Below are positions 23,837-32,914 of a stretch of 64,000 nucleotides of DNA, one piece after another; position 1 is the stretch's first letter; every line of letters begins with the position of its first letter. This DNA comes from Spongorhabdus nitratireducens (lineage in GTDB: Bacteria > Pseudomonadota > Gammaproteobacteria > Pseudomonadales > Endozoicomonadaceae). The position numbers and the translations under genes are program-made. The stretch spans positions 152,432 through 216,431 of the forward strand of contig CANDOC010000011.1 of NCBI GenBank assembly GCA_947387575.1, written 5' to 3'. Below the pieces are notes generated by a model. It was not told the origin of the DNA, ran no database searches, and saw only the letters and a program-made list of their open reading frames with translations.

Positions 23837-25231
23837 CTATTTTTGTGAATACTTGATATGGAACGACTTGGGTCGGGTTACAGCGTCATAACCCAGTACC
23901 GACAGAGTGCAACCTCGCCCGGAGTTTTTGATGCCCGTCCAGGCCAGTGCAGGGTCAAGATAGTCACAGCGGTTGATAAAGAAAGTACCGGTTTCCACCT
24001 GTTCACCCAGATCTACACCGGTTTCAATATCCTGAGTAAAAATTGAAGCGGTCAGGCCAAATTCACTGTCGTTCATCAGAGTAATGGCTTCCTTATCGGA
24101 CGACACTTTCTGGATACCGACGACAGGGCCAAAACTTTCTTCGGTCATCACCCGCATGGAGTGATCAACGTCAGTCAGCAGTTGCGGAGCCAGATAAGGT
24201 GTTCCGGCTTTACTTTCAGGGAACAGTTCCGGGTCAATATGCGCCTTCGCGCCCTGCTCAACAGCTTCTGCAACCTGTCCACGGACAAAATCAGCGGCGC
24301 TGGTTTTAACCAGCGGCCCCAGTGTCGTTTCCGGATCATCCGGCCTGCCCAAACGATAGGCTTTAACCAGCGCTACGGCTTTCTCCACAAAAGCATCAAA
24401 TACGGTTTCGTCCACATAAATCCGTTCAATGCCACAGCAGGACTGACCCGAGTTAAAGAACGCACCGTCGATAACCGTCTCGGCAGCATAATCCAGATCA
24501 GCATCGGCCCGAACATAAGCCGGATCCTTGCCACCCAGCTCCAGTCCCATGCCGATAAACCGCCCTGCCGCTGCCTTTTCAACAGTGGCACCCGCCGGTA
24601 CTGAACCGGTAAAAGCCACATGCTTTACCGCTTCAGACTGAATCAGGTACTCCGTATCCTGGTGTGACATATGCAGGCACTGGAACAGACCTTCAGGTAG
24701 CCCGGCCTGAGTAAATGCTTCAACCATCCGCTCTGCACACAGCGGTGTCTGGGCAGAGTGCTTCAGTAATACGGCATTACCTGCCATAAGTGCCGGCATA
24801 ATGCTGTTAATTGCAGTCAGTAGCGGGTAGTTCCAGGGTGCGATAACCAGCACCACACCCACCGCTTCCCGCTTGATATAACGGGTAAAGCCTTCTTTAT
24901 CCGATGTTGTGACAGGACGCAGTGCTTCTTCCGCTGCATCAATCATATAGCTGGCACGCTCGGTAAAGCCCCCGACTTCACCTGCGGTATAGCGGATCGG
25001 ACGCCCCATCTGCCAGGTAATTTCCTGAGCGATTTCTTCTTTCTGGCTGACAAAGTTATCCACAGCCTGACGGCAGATACGCTTGCGTTCGGAAAGGGAA
25101 GTCCCCTTCCATGCCTGCTGTGCTGTAACGGCCAATGCAGTGGCCTGATCTATCTGTTCCCGGGTTGCCAGCGTCCGTTCAACATAGACGGAACCATCAA
25201 TGGGAGAGACCGTTTGCTGGATATTATTCAT
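23837..25231 (-). CDS. NAD(P)-dependent aldehyde dehydrogenase
   Basis: 464 aa with all hallmarks: APWNYPLLTAINSIMPALMA, FTGSVPAGATVEKA, general base Glu231 in LELGGKDP, catalytic Cys265 in FFNSGQSCCG, and EESFGPVVGIQKV near the C-terminus. It should oxidise the aldehyde made by the neighbouring Fe-alcohol dehydrogenase to the acid. For gamma-glutamyl-ethanolamide that would produce gamma-glutamylglycine (inference). It is 15 bp after the GS-like gene and co-directional. Confidence 0.92.
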   Translation of the reverse strand: MNNIQQTVSPIDGSVYVERTLATREQIDQATALAVTAQQAWKGTSLSERKRICRQAVDNFVSQKEEIAQEITWQMGRPIRYTAGEVGGFTERASYMIDAAEEALRPVTTSDKEGFTRYIKREAVGVVLVIAPWNYPLLTAINSIMPALMAGNAVLLKHSAQTPLCAERMVEAFTQAGLPEGLFQCLHMSHQDTEYLIQSEAVKHVAFTGSVPAGATVEKAAAGRFIGMGLELGGKDPAYVRADADLDYAAETVIDGAFFNSGQSCCGIERIYVDETVFDAFVEKAVALVKAYRLGRPDDPETTLGPLVKTSAADFVRGQVAEAVEQGAKAHIDPELFPESKAGTPYLAPQLLTDVDHSMRVMTEESFGPVVGIQKVSSDKEAITLMNDSEFGLTASIFTQDIETGVDLGEQVETGTFFINRCDYLDPALAWTGIKNSGRGCTLSVLGYDAVTRPKSFHIKYSQK

Positions 25232-25246
25232 GGCTCTGCTCCAACT

Positions 25247-26620
25247 TCAGATAATTTCGAAATAGCGATCCATTTCCCAGTCGGTAATATGCTTGCGGAA
25301 CTCTCGCTCTTCCCACTCCCGGGAAGCGGCATAATGTTCTACAAACTCATCACCGAACATGGTGCGGGCAGCGTCAGACTGCTTGAAGCGCTGTGCGGCT
25401 TCCCACAGGGTAGAAGGTAACGCCAGCTCTGGAGCATGATTCTGGTCGTAGGCATTGCCTTTCACCTGATCATCCGGCTCCCACTGGTGAATAATGCCCT
25501 GCAGTCCGGCAGCCAGTGCTGCCGCCAGTGACAGGTAAGGGTTGGCATCCGCAGAACCCAGACGATATTCAACCCGCTGAGATTTCTCCGAACCGGGGAT
25601 TACCCGCAATGCCGTAGTGCGGTTTTCAACCCCCCAGGTGGCATCGGTTGGCGCCCAGAAGCCTGGAATCAAACGGGTATAGCTGTTCACAGTCGGAGCA
25701 ATCATTGGCAGAAACTCCGGCATCAGGCGCTGCTGACCGGCAATAAAGTGTCGCTGAATCTTGCTGATATTATGCTTTTGGGAAGGGTCGTAGAATGCTG
25801 ACTTGCCATCACCCGTGTTAAACAACGACAGATGGATATGACCACTCTGACCGGGATAGTCCGGTGACCATTTGGCCATAAACGTCGCCATCAGTTCATT
25901 TTTTTGCGCCAGCACTTTAATAAAGGTTTTGAACAGGGCAGCTTTATCTGCAGCATTTTCAGCTGAATCAACAGCGATAGCGGCTTCAAGTACACCCGGG
26001 CCGGTTTCGGTATGGATGCCTTCCAGCGGAAAGTCCATCTCCTCCGCCAGACTGAGAATCTGGTGGTACAGGTCAGAGTGAACCGAGTTACGTAGAATAG
26101 AATAACCAAACCAGTCCGGAGTCATCGGCTTCAGGTTGCGGAATCCTTTTTCACGAACAGACTCCGGAGTTTCCTGAAACATGAAGAATTCATATTCCAG
26201 CGCAGCTTTAGCGTCAAACCCAAGGTTTGCCGCTTTTTCAATCACACGACGCAGAGTGCCACGTGGGCAGATAGTCTCCGCCTGATCCTTGAATTCCCCC
26301 ATAAACAGCAGCATGCCGTTTTCCAGCGGTAATTCACGGCAGGAGTGGGGCAAAATTCTAACCGGCGCATCCGGGTAGCCGGTATGCCAGCCGGTATATT
26401 TAACATTGTCGTACAGCTGGTCCTTGCTGTCCCAGCCAAGCACCACATCACAGAAAGCAAAACCGTTTTCCAGCGAAGAGAAAAACTTGGACTTGCTCAT
26501 GTACTTACCGAGCATAACGCCGTCGTTATCAAACAGCCCGACCTTCACATGCGACAGGCCGCGCTCTTCCACAATTTTGCGGGCATCAGCAATGGTTTTT
26601 ACATCTCTGGGATTCAGCAT
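25247..26620 (-). CDS. Glutamine synthetase-like gamma-glutamylamine synthetase
   Basis: 457 aa, GS type I fold. Seen: AALEYEFFMFQETPESV (metal site Glu), MATFMAKWSPDYPGQSGHIH (ATP/ammonia-site region), VNSYTRLIPGFWAPTDATWG, NRTTALRVIPGSEKSQRVEY and the C-terminal RLGSADANPYL. The adenylylation loop of housekeeping GlnA is not evident. The protein clusters by motif with gamma-glutamylputrescine and gamma-glutamylethanolamide synthetases (PuuA, GlnA4-type). It is flanked by an ethanolamine-type permease and dehydrogenases, so ethanolamine or a related amino alcohol is the likely acceptor. Confidence 0.88.
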   Translation of the reverse strand: MLNPRDVKTIADARKIVEERGLSHVKVGLFDNDGVMLGKYMSKSKFFSSLENGFAFCDVVLGWDSKDQLYDNVKYTGWHTGYPDAPVRILPHSCRELPLENGMLLFMGEFKDQAETICPRGTLRRVIEKAANLGFDAKAALEYEFFMFQETPESVREKGFRNLKPMTPDWFGYSILRNSVHSDLYHQILSLAEEMDFPLEGIHTETGPGVLEAAIAVDSAENAADKAALFKTFIKVLAQKNELMATFMAKWSPDYPGQSGHIHLSLFNTGDGKSAFYDPSQKHNISKIQRHFIAGQQRLMPEFLPMIAPTVNSYTRLIPGFWAPTDATWGVENRTTALRVIPGSEKSQRVEYRLGSADANPYLSLAAALAAGLQGIIHQWEPDDQVKGNAYDQNHAPELALPSTLWEAAQRFKQSDAARTMFGDEFVEHYAASREWEEREFRKHITDWEMDRYFEII

Positions 26621-26656
26621 GCAGTACTTCCTGTTGTTGTTTTTGTTCTGCAGTGG

Positions 26657-26688
26657 GGCGCTCTTGTAAAACCCGTATCAAGAGCGCC
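26657..26688 (-). promoter_or_regulatory. Hairpin in the permease-synthetase gap
   Basis: GGCGCTCTTG and CAAGAGCGCC pair perfectly over 10 bp around a 12-nt loop. No T-run follows on the minus strand. It may set relative expression of permease and synthetase or be a partial terminator. Confidence 0.5.
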
Positions 26689-26720
26689 GTAAGCTATTTA
26701 TCTAGGATTATGACTGACTA

Positions 26721-28166
26721 TCAGCTCAGTTCAGACTCAGCTTTGGCAATGGCTTCGAACTCTTCTTCCGGCGCTTTCGCAACCAGATGGTGACGGCTAT
26801 AGAAAGCAAAGTAAGCCACCATGATGGCGTAGAAAACAGCTGACCAGAATGCAGCTTCCTGACTTACAAGGAAAGTGGAAATAAAGGCAATCACTGCGAG
26901 AACCAGTGCGATGCCTGAAGTAGCAATACCACCCGGAGTCTTGTAAGGGCGCTCCATTTTCGGCTCTTTTACTCGCAGGATAATATGCGACAGCATCATC
27001 ATGGCGTAAGAGATGGTGGCACCGAATACTGCCATGGTAATCATCAGATCACCTTCACCGGTCAGCGATAACAGGAAACCAATAATGCCCGGTACAACCA
27101 GTGCCATAGTGGGTACTTTGCGATCGCCGGTCTTGGACAGGAAGCGAGGCAGATAACCCGCTCTGGAAAGCGCAAACACCTGGCGGGAGTAGGCGTAGAT
27201 AATGGAGAAGAACGAGGCAATAAGACCTGCCAGACCTACCAGATTGACGAAGGTGGCAACGGAAGAATCTTCACCGTAAACGTGCTGCAGGGCGCCAACC
27301 AGCGGGGCGGCATGATCTTTCATCAGCTCCGCACCGGCACCACCAGGAGCCAGAACCAGTACCAGACCACCGAACAACAGCAGGATAACCATCGCGGTAA
27401 TAATGCCACGGGGCATATCTTTCTTGGGGTCGGTTGCTTCTTCTGCAGCCAGCGGGACACCTTCTACTGCCAGGAACAGCCACATGGCAAAAGGAATCGC
27501 AGCCCAGATGCCGATATAGCCTTCGGGCAGGAAGGAAGAGGCTCCGACCGCTTCAGCATTTACAGCAATATCGAACAGATTATCGACTTCGAAAGCCGGA
27601 ATCATGCCGAGGATAAAGGCGATAATCGCAAGGCTTGCCAGTGCTGTAATCACCATCATGATTTTCAGCGCCTCGCCCGCACCCCACAAATGGAGACCGA
27701 CAAACAGCGCATAAAACGCCGCATAAACCAGCGGCCCGTCCAGCCCGAACAACTCGTTTACATATCCACCAATAAAGACTGCGATAGCGGCAGGTGCAAT
27801 GGCGTATTCAAGCAGGATTGCGGTACCGGTCAGGTAACCTCCCCAGGGCCCCATGGCACGGCGAGCGTAAGAATAACCACCACCCGCGGTAGGCAGGGAT
27901 GATGACAGTTCAGCCAGCGACAGCACCATAAAGGTGTACATAATCGCCATAATCAGGGTTGCCACCAGCATACCGCCGAAGCCACCCTGTTCCAGACCAA
28001 AGTTCCAGCCGGCAAAATCACCGGAGATAACGTAGGATACGCCCAGCCCGGCCAGCACAATCCAGCCTGCGGCCCCCTTTTTTAACTGGCGCTGTTTCAG
28101 ATAATCATCAGAGACCTGTTCGTATTCCACCGAGCTTGAAGGTGGTGTTGAAGTCGCTTCCAGCAT
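26721..28166 (-). CDS. Ethanolamine-type permease (APC superfamily)
   Basis: A 481-aa inner-membrane transporter with about 12 hydrophobic helices. The N-terminal AGLGVSYVISGDFAGWNFGL and GGFGGMLVATLIMAIMYTFM are the hallmark of ethanolamine permeases (Eat/EutP type). Then TAGGGYSYARRAMGPWGGYL, EGVPLAAEEATDPKKDMPRG and YAYSRQVFALSRAGYLPRFL are standard APC motifs. It is the first gene of the leftward amine operon, 100 bp before the GS-like gene. An amino acid substrate is also possible within the superfamily, but the first motif favours ethanolamine. Confidence 0.88.
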   Translation of the reverse strand: MLEATSTPPSSSVEYEQVSDDYLKQRQLKKGAAGWIVLAGLGVSYVISGDFAGWNFGLEQGGFGGMLVATLIMAIMYTFMVLSLAELSSSLPTAGGGYSYARRAMGPWGGYLTGTAILLEYAIAPAAIAVFIGGYVNELFGLDGPLVYAAFYALFVGLHLWGAGEALKIMMVITALASLAIIAFILGMIPAFEVDNLFDIAVNAEAVGASSFLPEGYIGIWAAIPFAMWLFLAVEGVPLAAEEATDPKKDMPRGIITAMVILLLFGGLVLVLAPGGAGAELMKDHAAPLVGALQHVYGEDSSVATFVNLVGLAGLIASFFSIIYAYSRQVFALSRAGYLPRFLSKTGDRKVPTMALVVPGIIGFLLSLTGEGDLMITMAVFGATISYAMMMLSHIILRVKEPKMERPYKTPGGIATSGIALVLAVIAFISTFLVSQEAAFWSAVFYAIMVAYFAFYSRHHLVAKAPEEEFEAIAKAESELS

Positions 28167-28267
28167 ATAGACTGCTCTCTTGTTTTTGTTCTTTGTTTTA
28201 GAGGGGGGTACTACTGCCTGAAAGCAGTGTAGAAGCTCACAAAATTAGAAACAAACAGCATAAGCAG

Positions 28268-29284
28268 CTATAAAACGGCAGTATTAATTAAATTAATAGT
28301 TGGTGATTGTTGTGTAGTTGAGGCCTTCCCGATATCCAGTGAATTCTCCAACCACGGAAGCCATTGAACCAGCTCGGGTACAACCTGCCGGCTAAATATT
28401 GAACGACTTATTTCTGCTATGTGTTCAGGCATAGTCCATAAGTCATAGCGCCGGCTGACCAGCGTTAGCTCCCGATAATCAGTCGGGTAAGGTAAGGGAT
28501 GAACTTTAACCCGCTCCTGAACCAGTGTCTTACAGTGATAGAGGCAAAGCGGCGTAGTGATAGCCCAGCACTGACCGGAAGCCACCATATTGATTACGGC
28601 ATAGGTATTATCCAGCACCAGCCGTCTGGAGGGTTCCAGTTGCAGCCGAGCCAGTTGGTGCGCAACAGATTTTCCGATCAGGGTGTGATCCGGATAGCGA
28701 GCCAGCTCCAGCACATTTAACAGATCACTCATCCGATCCTGGCGATAGGGAAAGTGTGCCGGTGTAATCAGCACTAATGGTTCCCGGAACAGCGGGTAAC
28801 GATTCAGCTCCGGACTGTCGAGCACCGCATCATCAGAAATAATAATATCAACGTCATGAGACAGCAGGCTGCTGGCATGAACATGGGATAAACCGGAAGC
28901 GATTGACCAGTCTGATACTTGTTGTCGAAGGGCTCGCAGTATCGGTGTACTGAAGCTGGAAACCATGGAATCAACCAGAGCAATCCGCACATGATCAATC
29001 TGCCGGGTCTGTCCTGATTTCAGGTTATGGCTGGTCTGGCGTGCTTGTTCCAGTATTCGGGTACTGCGATCATAGAAATAGCGCCCATCAGGCGTAATCT
29101 GCATCGGTCGCACTGAGCGATCCACCAGCTGAATCTCGAATGTTTTTTCCAGATTCGACAGAGTCTGCGAGATCGAGGACTGGGTAATTCCCAGACGCTG
29201 GGCAGCCGTTGTCATATTCCCGGTTTTAACGACTTCGACAAAAACTTCCAGCGCCTTAAGATCAAATCCGAAGGAAGAGGACAT
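28268..29284 (-). CDS. LysR-family regulator next to the ethanolamine-type operon
   Basis: A 338-aa LysR protein. Helix-turn-helix FVEVVKTGNMTTAAQRLGIT with SSISQTLSNLEKTFEIQLVD. The effector domain begins VRIALVDSMVSSFSTPILRA and includes SHDVDIIISDDAVLDS. It is directly upstream of the permease and on the same strand, 101 bp away, which is less common for LysR proteins than divergence. It is the natural candidate to regulate the amine operon. The ligand is unknown. Confidence 0.87.
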   Translation of the reverse strand: MSSSFGFDLKALEVFVEVVKTGNMTTAAQRLGITQSSISQTLSNLEKTFEIQLVDRSVRPMQITPDGRYFYDRSTRILEQARQTSHNLKSGQTRQIDHVRIALVDSMVSSFSTPILRALRQQVSDWSIASGLSHVHASSLLSHDVDIIISDDAVLDSPELNRYPLFREPLVLITPAHFPYRQDRMSDLLNVLELARYPDHTLIGKSVAHQLARLQLEPSRRLVLDNTYAVINMVASGQCWAITTPLCLYHCKTLVQERVKVHPLPYPTDYRELTLVSRRYDLWTMPEHIAEISRSIFSRQVVPELVQWLPWLENSLDIGKASTTQQSPTINLINTAVL

Positions 29285-29374
29285 AGGGCAATTCCGTTAC
29301 TGCTCTTGTTTTTCTGCATTCATTGAATATCACTTTCCGCAGCTTTTGTCCTCTGACTTATTTTTATTCTCCGC

Positions 29375-29767
29375 TTATTCCCTACCGGCTAGTCGCTCCA
29401 GAATTGGGCAATCCGGCAAATCATCACCATGACAACAGGTTGTCAGTTCTTGCAGACTGTTTCGAATCTCCTGCAGCTGGGCAATTTTGACCTCTACATC
29501 CTCAATTTTTTTCAGTGCCAATGCTTTAACGCTGGCACTTTTACGGCTGTCGTCTTTATAAAGTGCCAGTAGTTCACCGCACTCTTCCAGCGTAAAGCCA
29601 AGCTCCCTCGCATGACGAATAAACGACATTTCCCTCAAGTGTGAATCACTGTAATCCCTGTAGCCATTCTCCAGCCGCTGTGCAGGAGATAGCAGTCCCA
29701 TACTCTCGTAATAACGGATGGTTTTGGCTGTCAGCCCGGTTGCGTTTGCTGCCTTGGAAATATTCAT
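29375..29767 (-). CDS. cueR: Cu(I)-responsive MerR-family regulator CueR
   Basis: 130 aa. The MerR DNA-binding domain is NISKAANATGLTAKTIRYYE, followed by LENGYRDYSDSHLREMSFIR and a long dimerisation helix. The metal loop near the C-terminus reads TTCCHGDDLPDCPILERLAG, with two Cys spaced as in CueR (C-x7-C pattern). It activates copA by untwisting a 19-bp-spaced promoter, which is present upstream of copA at 32362-32392. It follows copA and a 27-aa ORF on the same strand. Confidence 0.92.
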   Translation of the reverse strand: MNISKAANATGLTAKTIRYYESMGLLSPAQRLENGYRDYSDSHLREMSFIRHARELGFTLEECGELLALYKDDSRKSASVKALALKKIEDVEVKIAQLQEIRNSLQELTTCCHGDDLPDCPILERLAGRE

Positions 29768-29774
29768 CGCCTAC

Positions 29775-29858
29775 TCACTTTTTACCCGGGCTAAGCCAGA
29801 ACCAGTAAACGATCAATCCCATCAGGGCAAAACCGGCAAGGTTAACCAACATATCCAT
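29775..29858 (-). CDS. 27-aa membrane peptide between copA and cueR
   Basis: MDMLVNLAGFALMGLIVYWF followed by WLSPGKK: a single transmembrane helix with a short basic tail. It starts 5 bp after the copA stop and ends 7 bp before the cueR start, with GGAG upstream, so it fits an operon gene too short for routine calling. It resembles small membrane peptides found beside copper ATPases in other proteobacteria; the resemblance is from general knowledge, not a search. Confidence 0.6.
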   Translation of the reverse strand: MDMLVNLAGFALMGLIVYWFWLSPGKK

Positions 29859-29863
29859 AATGA

Positions 29864-32323
29864 TTACTCCCCGGCAGAAGCTGTAGTTGAGGGTTTGAAC
29901 CTTCTTAACCGGTTGGCATTCGTCACCACAGTTACAGACGACAATGCCATTGCTGCACCGGCAATTACCGGATTAAGCAACATACCGGTAAAGGGATAGA
30001 GAACACCGGCAGCAACCGGAATCCCCAGCGAGTTATATACGAAGGCACCAAACAGGTTCTGTCTGATATTTTTCAGTGTTGCCCGGGATAACTCGATGGC
30101 ATCAGCCAAACCATGAAGAGAAGAGCGCATCAGCGTGATATCTGCAGATTCAATGGCGATATCGGTACCGGCGCCAATAGCAAAGCCCACATCAGCCCTG
30201 GCCAGAGCCGGTGCATCGTTGATGCCATCGCCGGTCATACCGACGATTTCGCCCTGTTGCTGCAGCTCCAGCACATGCTGCTCTTTATCCCTAGGCAACA
30301 TTTCAGCCTTGAGTGCATCAATACCGGTCTGCCGGGCAACCGCTGCCGCTGTCGCAGCGTTATCACCGGTCAGCATAATCACTTTGACACCCATCTGGTG
30401 TAGCCGGTTTATGGCTTCAATTGAATCATTTCGAACCGGGTCGGCAATCGCAATCAAACCAGCCAGAGAGTTATCCACAGCCAGGAACACCGGGGTACAG
30501 CCATCAGCGGCAAACAGATCGGCCTGTTCTGCGATCATTTCTATATTGATGGCGTTATCAGCCATCAACTTGCGGTTACCCAGCAGTACCTGACGACCAT
30601 CAATTTCACCGGAAATACCGTGACCTGTCAGCGCCGAGAAACCGGAAACAGGTAGTAATTCCAGACTACGACTTCTGGCTGATTCAATAACGGCTTCAGC
30701 CAGCGGGTGTTCCGAGCCGGTTTCCAGACTGGCAGCCAGAACCAGTAACTGATCCCGAGAGAAACGTTCATCAACTGCCACAATATCAGTGACAGCTGGT
30801 GCGCCCTCAGTGATGGTTCCGGTCTTGTCCAACACCAGAGTGGTGATCTTGCTGGCCTGCTGCAGGGCATCGCCCTTGCGAATCAAAATACCCAACTCGG
30901 CAGCCCGCCCGACGCCGGACATTACCGACATCGGCGTTGCCAGACCCAACGCGCAGGGGCAGGCAATAATCAGTACTGTGGTGGCAACCACCAGCATATG
31001 TACCACTCTCGGATCAGGGCCAAAGTTAAACCAGATCAGAGCTGAAGCCACTGCAATCAGTAATACCGTTGGCACAAAGATCGAGGCGATTTTGTCAGCC
31101 ATTCGGGCAATCGGCATTTTGGAGTTCTGAGCCCTTTTCACCATGGCGATGATATGGGCCAGTGCTGTTTCACTTCCAACCTTTTCGGCCCTGAATAGCA
31201 GGCTGCCGTTTTTGTTCAGGGTACCTGCCGAAATATCATCTCCAGCGGTTTTGCTGACGGGTAACGGCTCACCTGTCAGCATTGACTCATCCAGCAAGCT
31301 GGAACCTTCTGTGACAATGCCATCGACGGGGACCTTCTCTCCCGGCCGTACCCGTACAATGTCACCCTTTTTGACCAGAGCCACAGGAATATCGGTTTCA
31401 ACACCATTACGAACGACACGCGCCGTTTTAGCCTGCAACCCCAATAAACGTTTTACCGCCTCACTGGTTTTGCCCTTGGCCCGCAACTCCAGTGCCTGTC
31501 CCAGATTAATCAGACCGATAATCATCGCCGAGGCTTCAAAGTACACATGCCGTGCACTGACCGGCAGCAGTTCAGGAAACAGCACCACACACATGGAGTA
31601 CAGCCAGGCAATACCGGTACCGGTCGCAATCAGGGTATCCATATTGGCATTGTGATGTTTCAGTGCCTGCCACATGCCGGTATAGAAATGGCGCCCGGAA
31701 ACCACCAGCACCAGTAAAGTCAGCAACCCGACACTGCCCCATGCCAGCTGTTGCCCCGGACTGCCAACACTCATTTCACCGGTAATCAGCCCCCACAACA
31801 TCAAAGGCAGGCCGAGTCCAAGAGCAATAAAAGTATGCTTCAACAGATAGCGATAACGGGAGTGATCCTGTTCTTCCTGTTGCTGGCGACGCTCCTCTTC
31901 AGTATCTACGACAGTTCCTGGGTAACCTGCCGTTTCAAGTGCTTCCAGCAGATCGGCAACAGCCGCATAACCATCAACGGTCACCGTTTTATCTGCCAGA
32001 TTGGTGGCAACGTTGCTGACGCCAGTAACATTATTCAGTGCTTTTTCTATCCGCCCGACACAACCGGCACACTTCATAGAAGCAATGGCAAGCTGCTTTT
32101 CATCATCAGGAGGCAAAATGCTGGCACCAAAGCCGGCACCTTCAACAGCTTTTTCCAGCAGCTGCTGATTCGATACATTGCTTTCGACAGTTGCCGTTTT
32201 CTCGGCCAGAGATACTGTAGCGGTTACAACACCGTCTACCGCCAGTAAGGCTTTTTCGATTTTGCCGACACAACCGGCACAGTTAACCCCGGTCAGCGCC
32301 AGCCGGGTTGAGTGACTGCTCAT
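29864..32323 (-). CDS. copA: Cu(I)-exporting P-type ATPase CopA
   Basis: About 819 aa from ATG 32323 ([20 protein letters not shown]); the ORF is open to 32359 but that start lies at the promoter. Two N-terminal heavy-metal domains carry GVNCAGC and MKCAGC. Membrane CPC motif in [14 protein letters not shown], phosphorylation site DKTGT, the P1B HP motif in [13 protein letters not shown], and hinge [16 protein letters not shown]. It exports Cu+ from the cytosol. It is the first gene of an operon with a 27-aa peptide and cueR, under a CueR-type promoter. Confidence 0.95.
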   Translation of the reverse strand: MSSHSTRLALTGVNCAGCVGKIEKALLAVDGVVTATVSLAEKTATVESNVSNQQLLEKAVEGAGFGASILPPDDEKQLAIASMKCAGCVGRIEKALNNVTGVSNVATNLADKTVTVDGYAAVADLLEALETAGYPGTVVDTEEERRQQQEEQDHSRYRYLLKHTFIALGLGLPLMLWGLITGEMSVGSPGQQLAWGSVGLLTLLVLVVSGRHFYTGMWQALKHHNANMDTLIATGTGIAWLYSMCVVLFPELLPVSARHVYFEASAMIIGLINLGQALELRAKGKTSEAVKRLLGLQAKTARVVRNGVETDIPVALVKKGDIVRVRPGEKVPVDGIVTEGSSLLDESMLTGEPLPVSKTAGDDISAGTLNKNGSLLFRAEKVGSETALAHIIAMVKRAQNSKMPIARMADKIASIFVPTVLLIAVASALIWFNFGPDPRVVHMLVVATTVLIIACPCALGLATPMSVMSGVGRAAELGILIRKGDALQQASKITTLVLDKTGTITEGAPAVTDIVAVDERFSRDQLLVLAASLETGSEHPLAEAVIESARSRSLELLPVSGFSALTGHGISGEIDGRQVLLGNRKLMADNAINIEMIAEQADLFAADGCTPVFLAVDNSLAGLIAIADPVRNDSIEAINRLHQMGVKVIMLTGDNAATAAAVARQTGIDALKAEMLPRDKEQHVLELQQQGEIVGMTGDGINDAPALARADVGFAIGAGTDIAIESADITLMRSSLHGLADAIELSRATLKNIRQNLFGAFVYNSLGIPVAAGVLYPFTGMLLNPVIAGAAMALSSVTVVTNANRLRRFKPSTTASAGE

Positions 32324-32361
32324 GATGGCTTTTCCGCAGCGTATAATGAAATCCTGCACTG

Positions 32362-32392
32362 AGCATAACCCTTACCCTAACTGGAAGGTAAA
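32362..32392 (-). promoter_or_regulatory. CueR-type promoter of copA
   Basis: On the minus strand the -35 TTTACC (32392-32387) and -10 TATGCT (32367-32362) are separated by 19 bp, the over-long spacer of MerR-family promoters. Within the spacer ACCTTCCAGTTAGGGTAAGG forms the dyad. It closely resembles the E. coli copA operator. CueR encoded downstream should activate it with copper. Confidence 0.85.
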
Positions 32393-32463
32393 GGTTTAAT
32401 TTCCTCTTCATACAGATTTCTGCAAGGGTTCTTTTACACCGGCGATTGACCTAAACTGCGGGC

Positions 32464-32820
32464 ATGACAGGAATAACAGAACTACTTTTTATGGCTGCCC
32501 TGGTGGCAGTTGCCTGGTACTGGCAAGATACCCGCAAGGTCTCCGAGCTGGCGATTCGCCACTGCCGACAGGCTTGCCGCAAGGTAAATGTACAGCTGCT
32601 GGATGAGACCGTGTTTCGCTCTGAAACCCGGCTAAAGCGCAATACCATGGGCCAGGTCTCGTTGCTGCGTACCTTTGAATTCGAATTTGCGGCCGGACAG
32701 GACCGTCGCTACAAAGGACAGGCAAAGCTGCTTGGTACCCAGTTGTTGCAGCTGAATATGGATTTACCGGAGCCCCGGGACAACGACTCGGAAAGCGGCT
32801 CCCGACTGTTCTTCCAGTAA
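32464..32820 (+). CDS. DUF3301 domain membrane-anchored protein
   Basis: 118 aa. The N-terminal helix (ITELLFMAALVAVAWYWQDT) is followed by VSELAIRHCRQACRKVNVQL, LDETVFRSETRLKR and SLLRTFEFEFAAGQDRRYKG, which is the DUF3301 pattern. The function is unknown in the literature; it is common as a small protein in gammaproteobacteria. It diverges from copA, with the CueR promoter between them. Confidence 0.85.
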   Translation: MTGITELLFMAALVAVAWYWQDTRKVSELAIRHCRQACRKVNVQLLDETVFRSETRLKRNTMGQVSLLRTFEFEFAAGQDRRYKGQAKLLGTQLLQLNMDLPEPRDNDSESGSRLFFQ

Positions 32821-32914
32821 CCTGTTCACAAACAGCTGATTCGGCAGCAAGTAGAAATATCGTCTACTTTTCTATATCCCGGTTTTAATCAGCCCGCTCG
32901 GGCTGCCAGAAGCG

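Noticed and set aside
30113-30593. Long reading frames opposite copA and many others opposite real genes
   Set aside because: These are antisense shadows. The sense strands carry full catalytic motifs, and the opposite frames show no family features.
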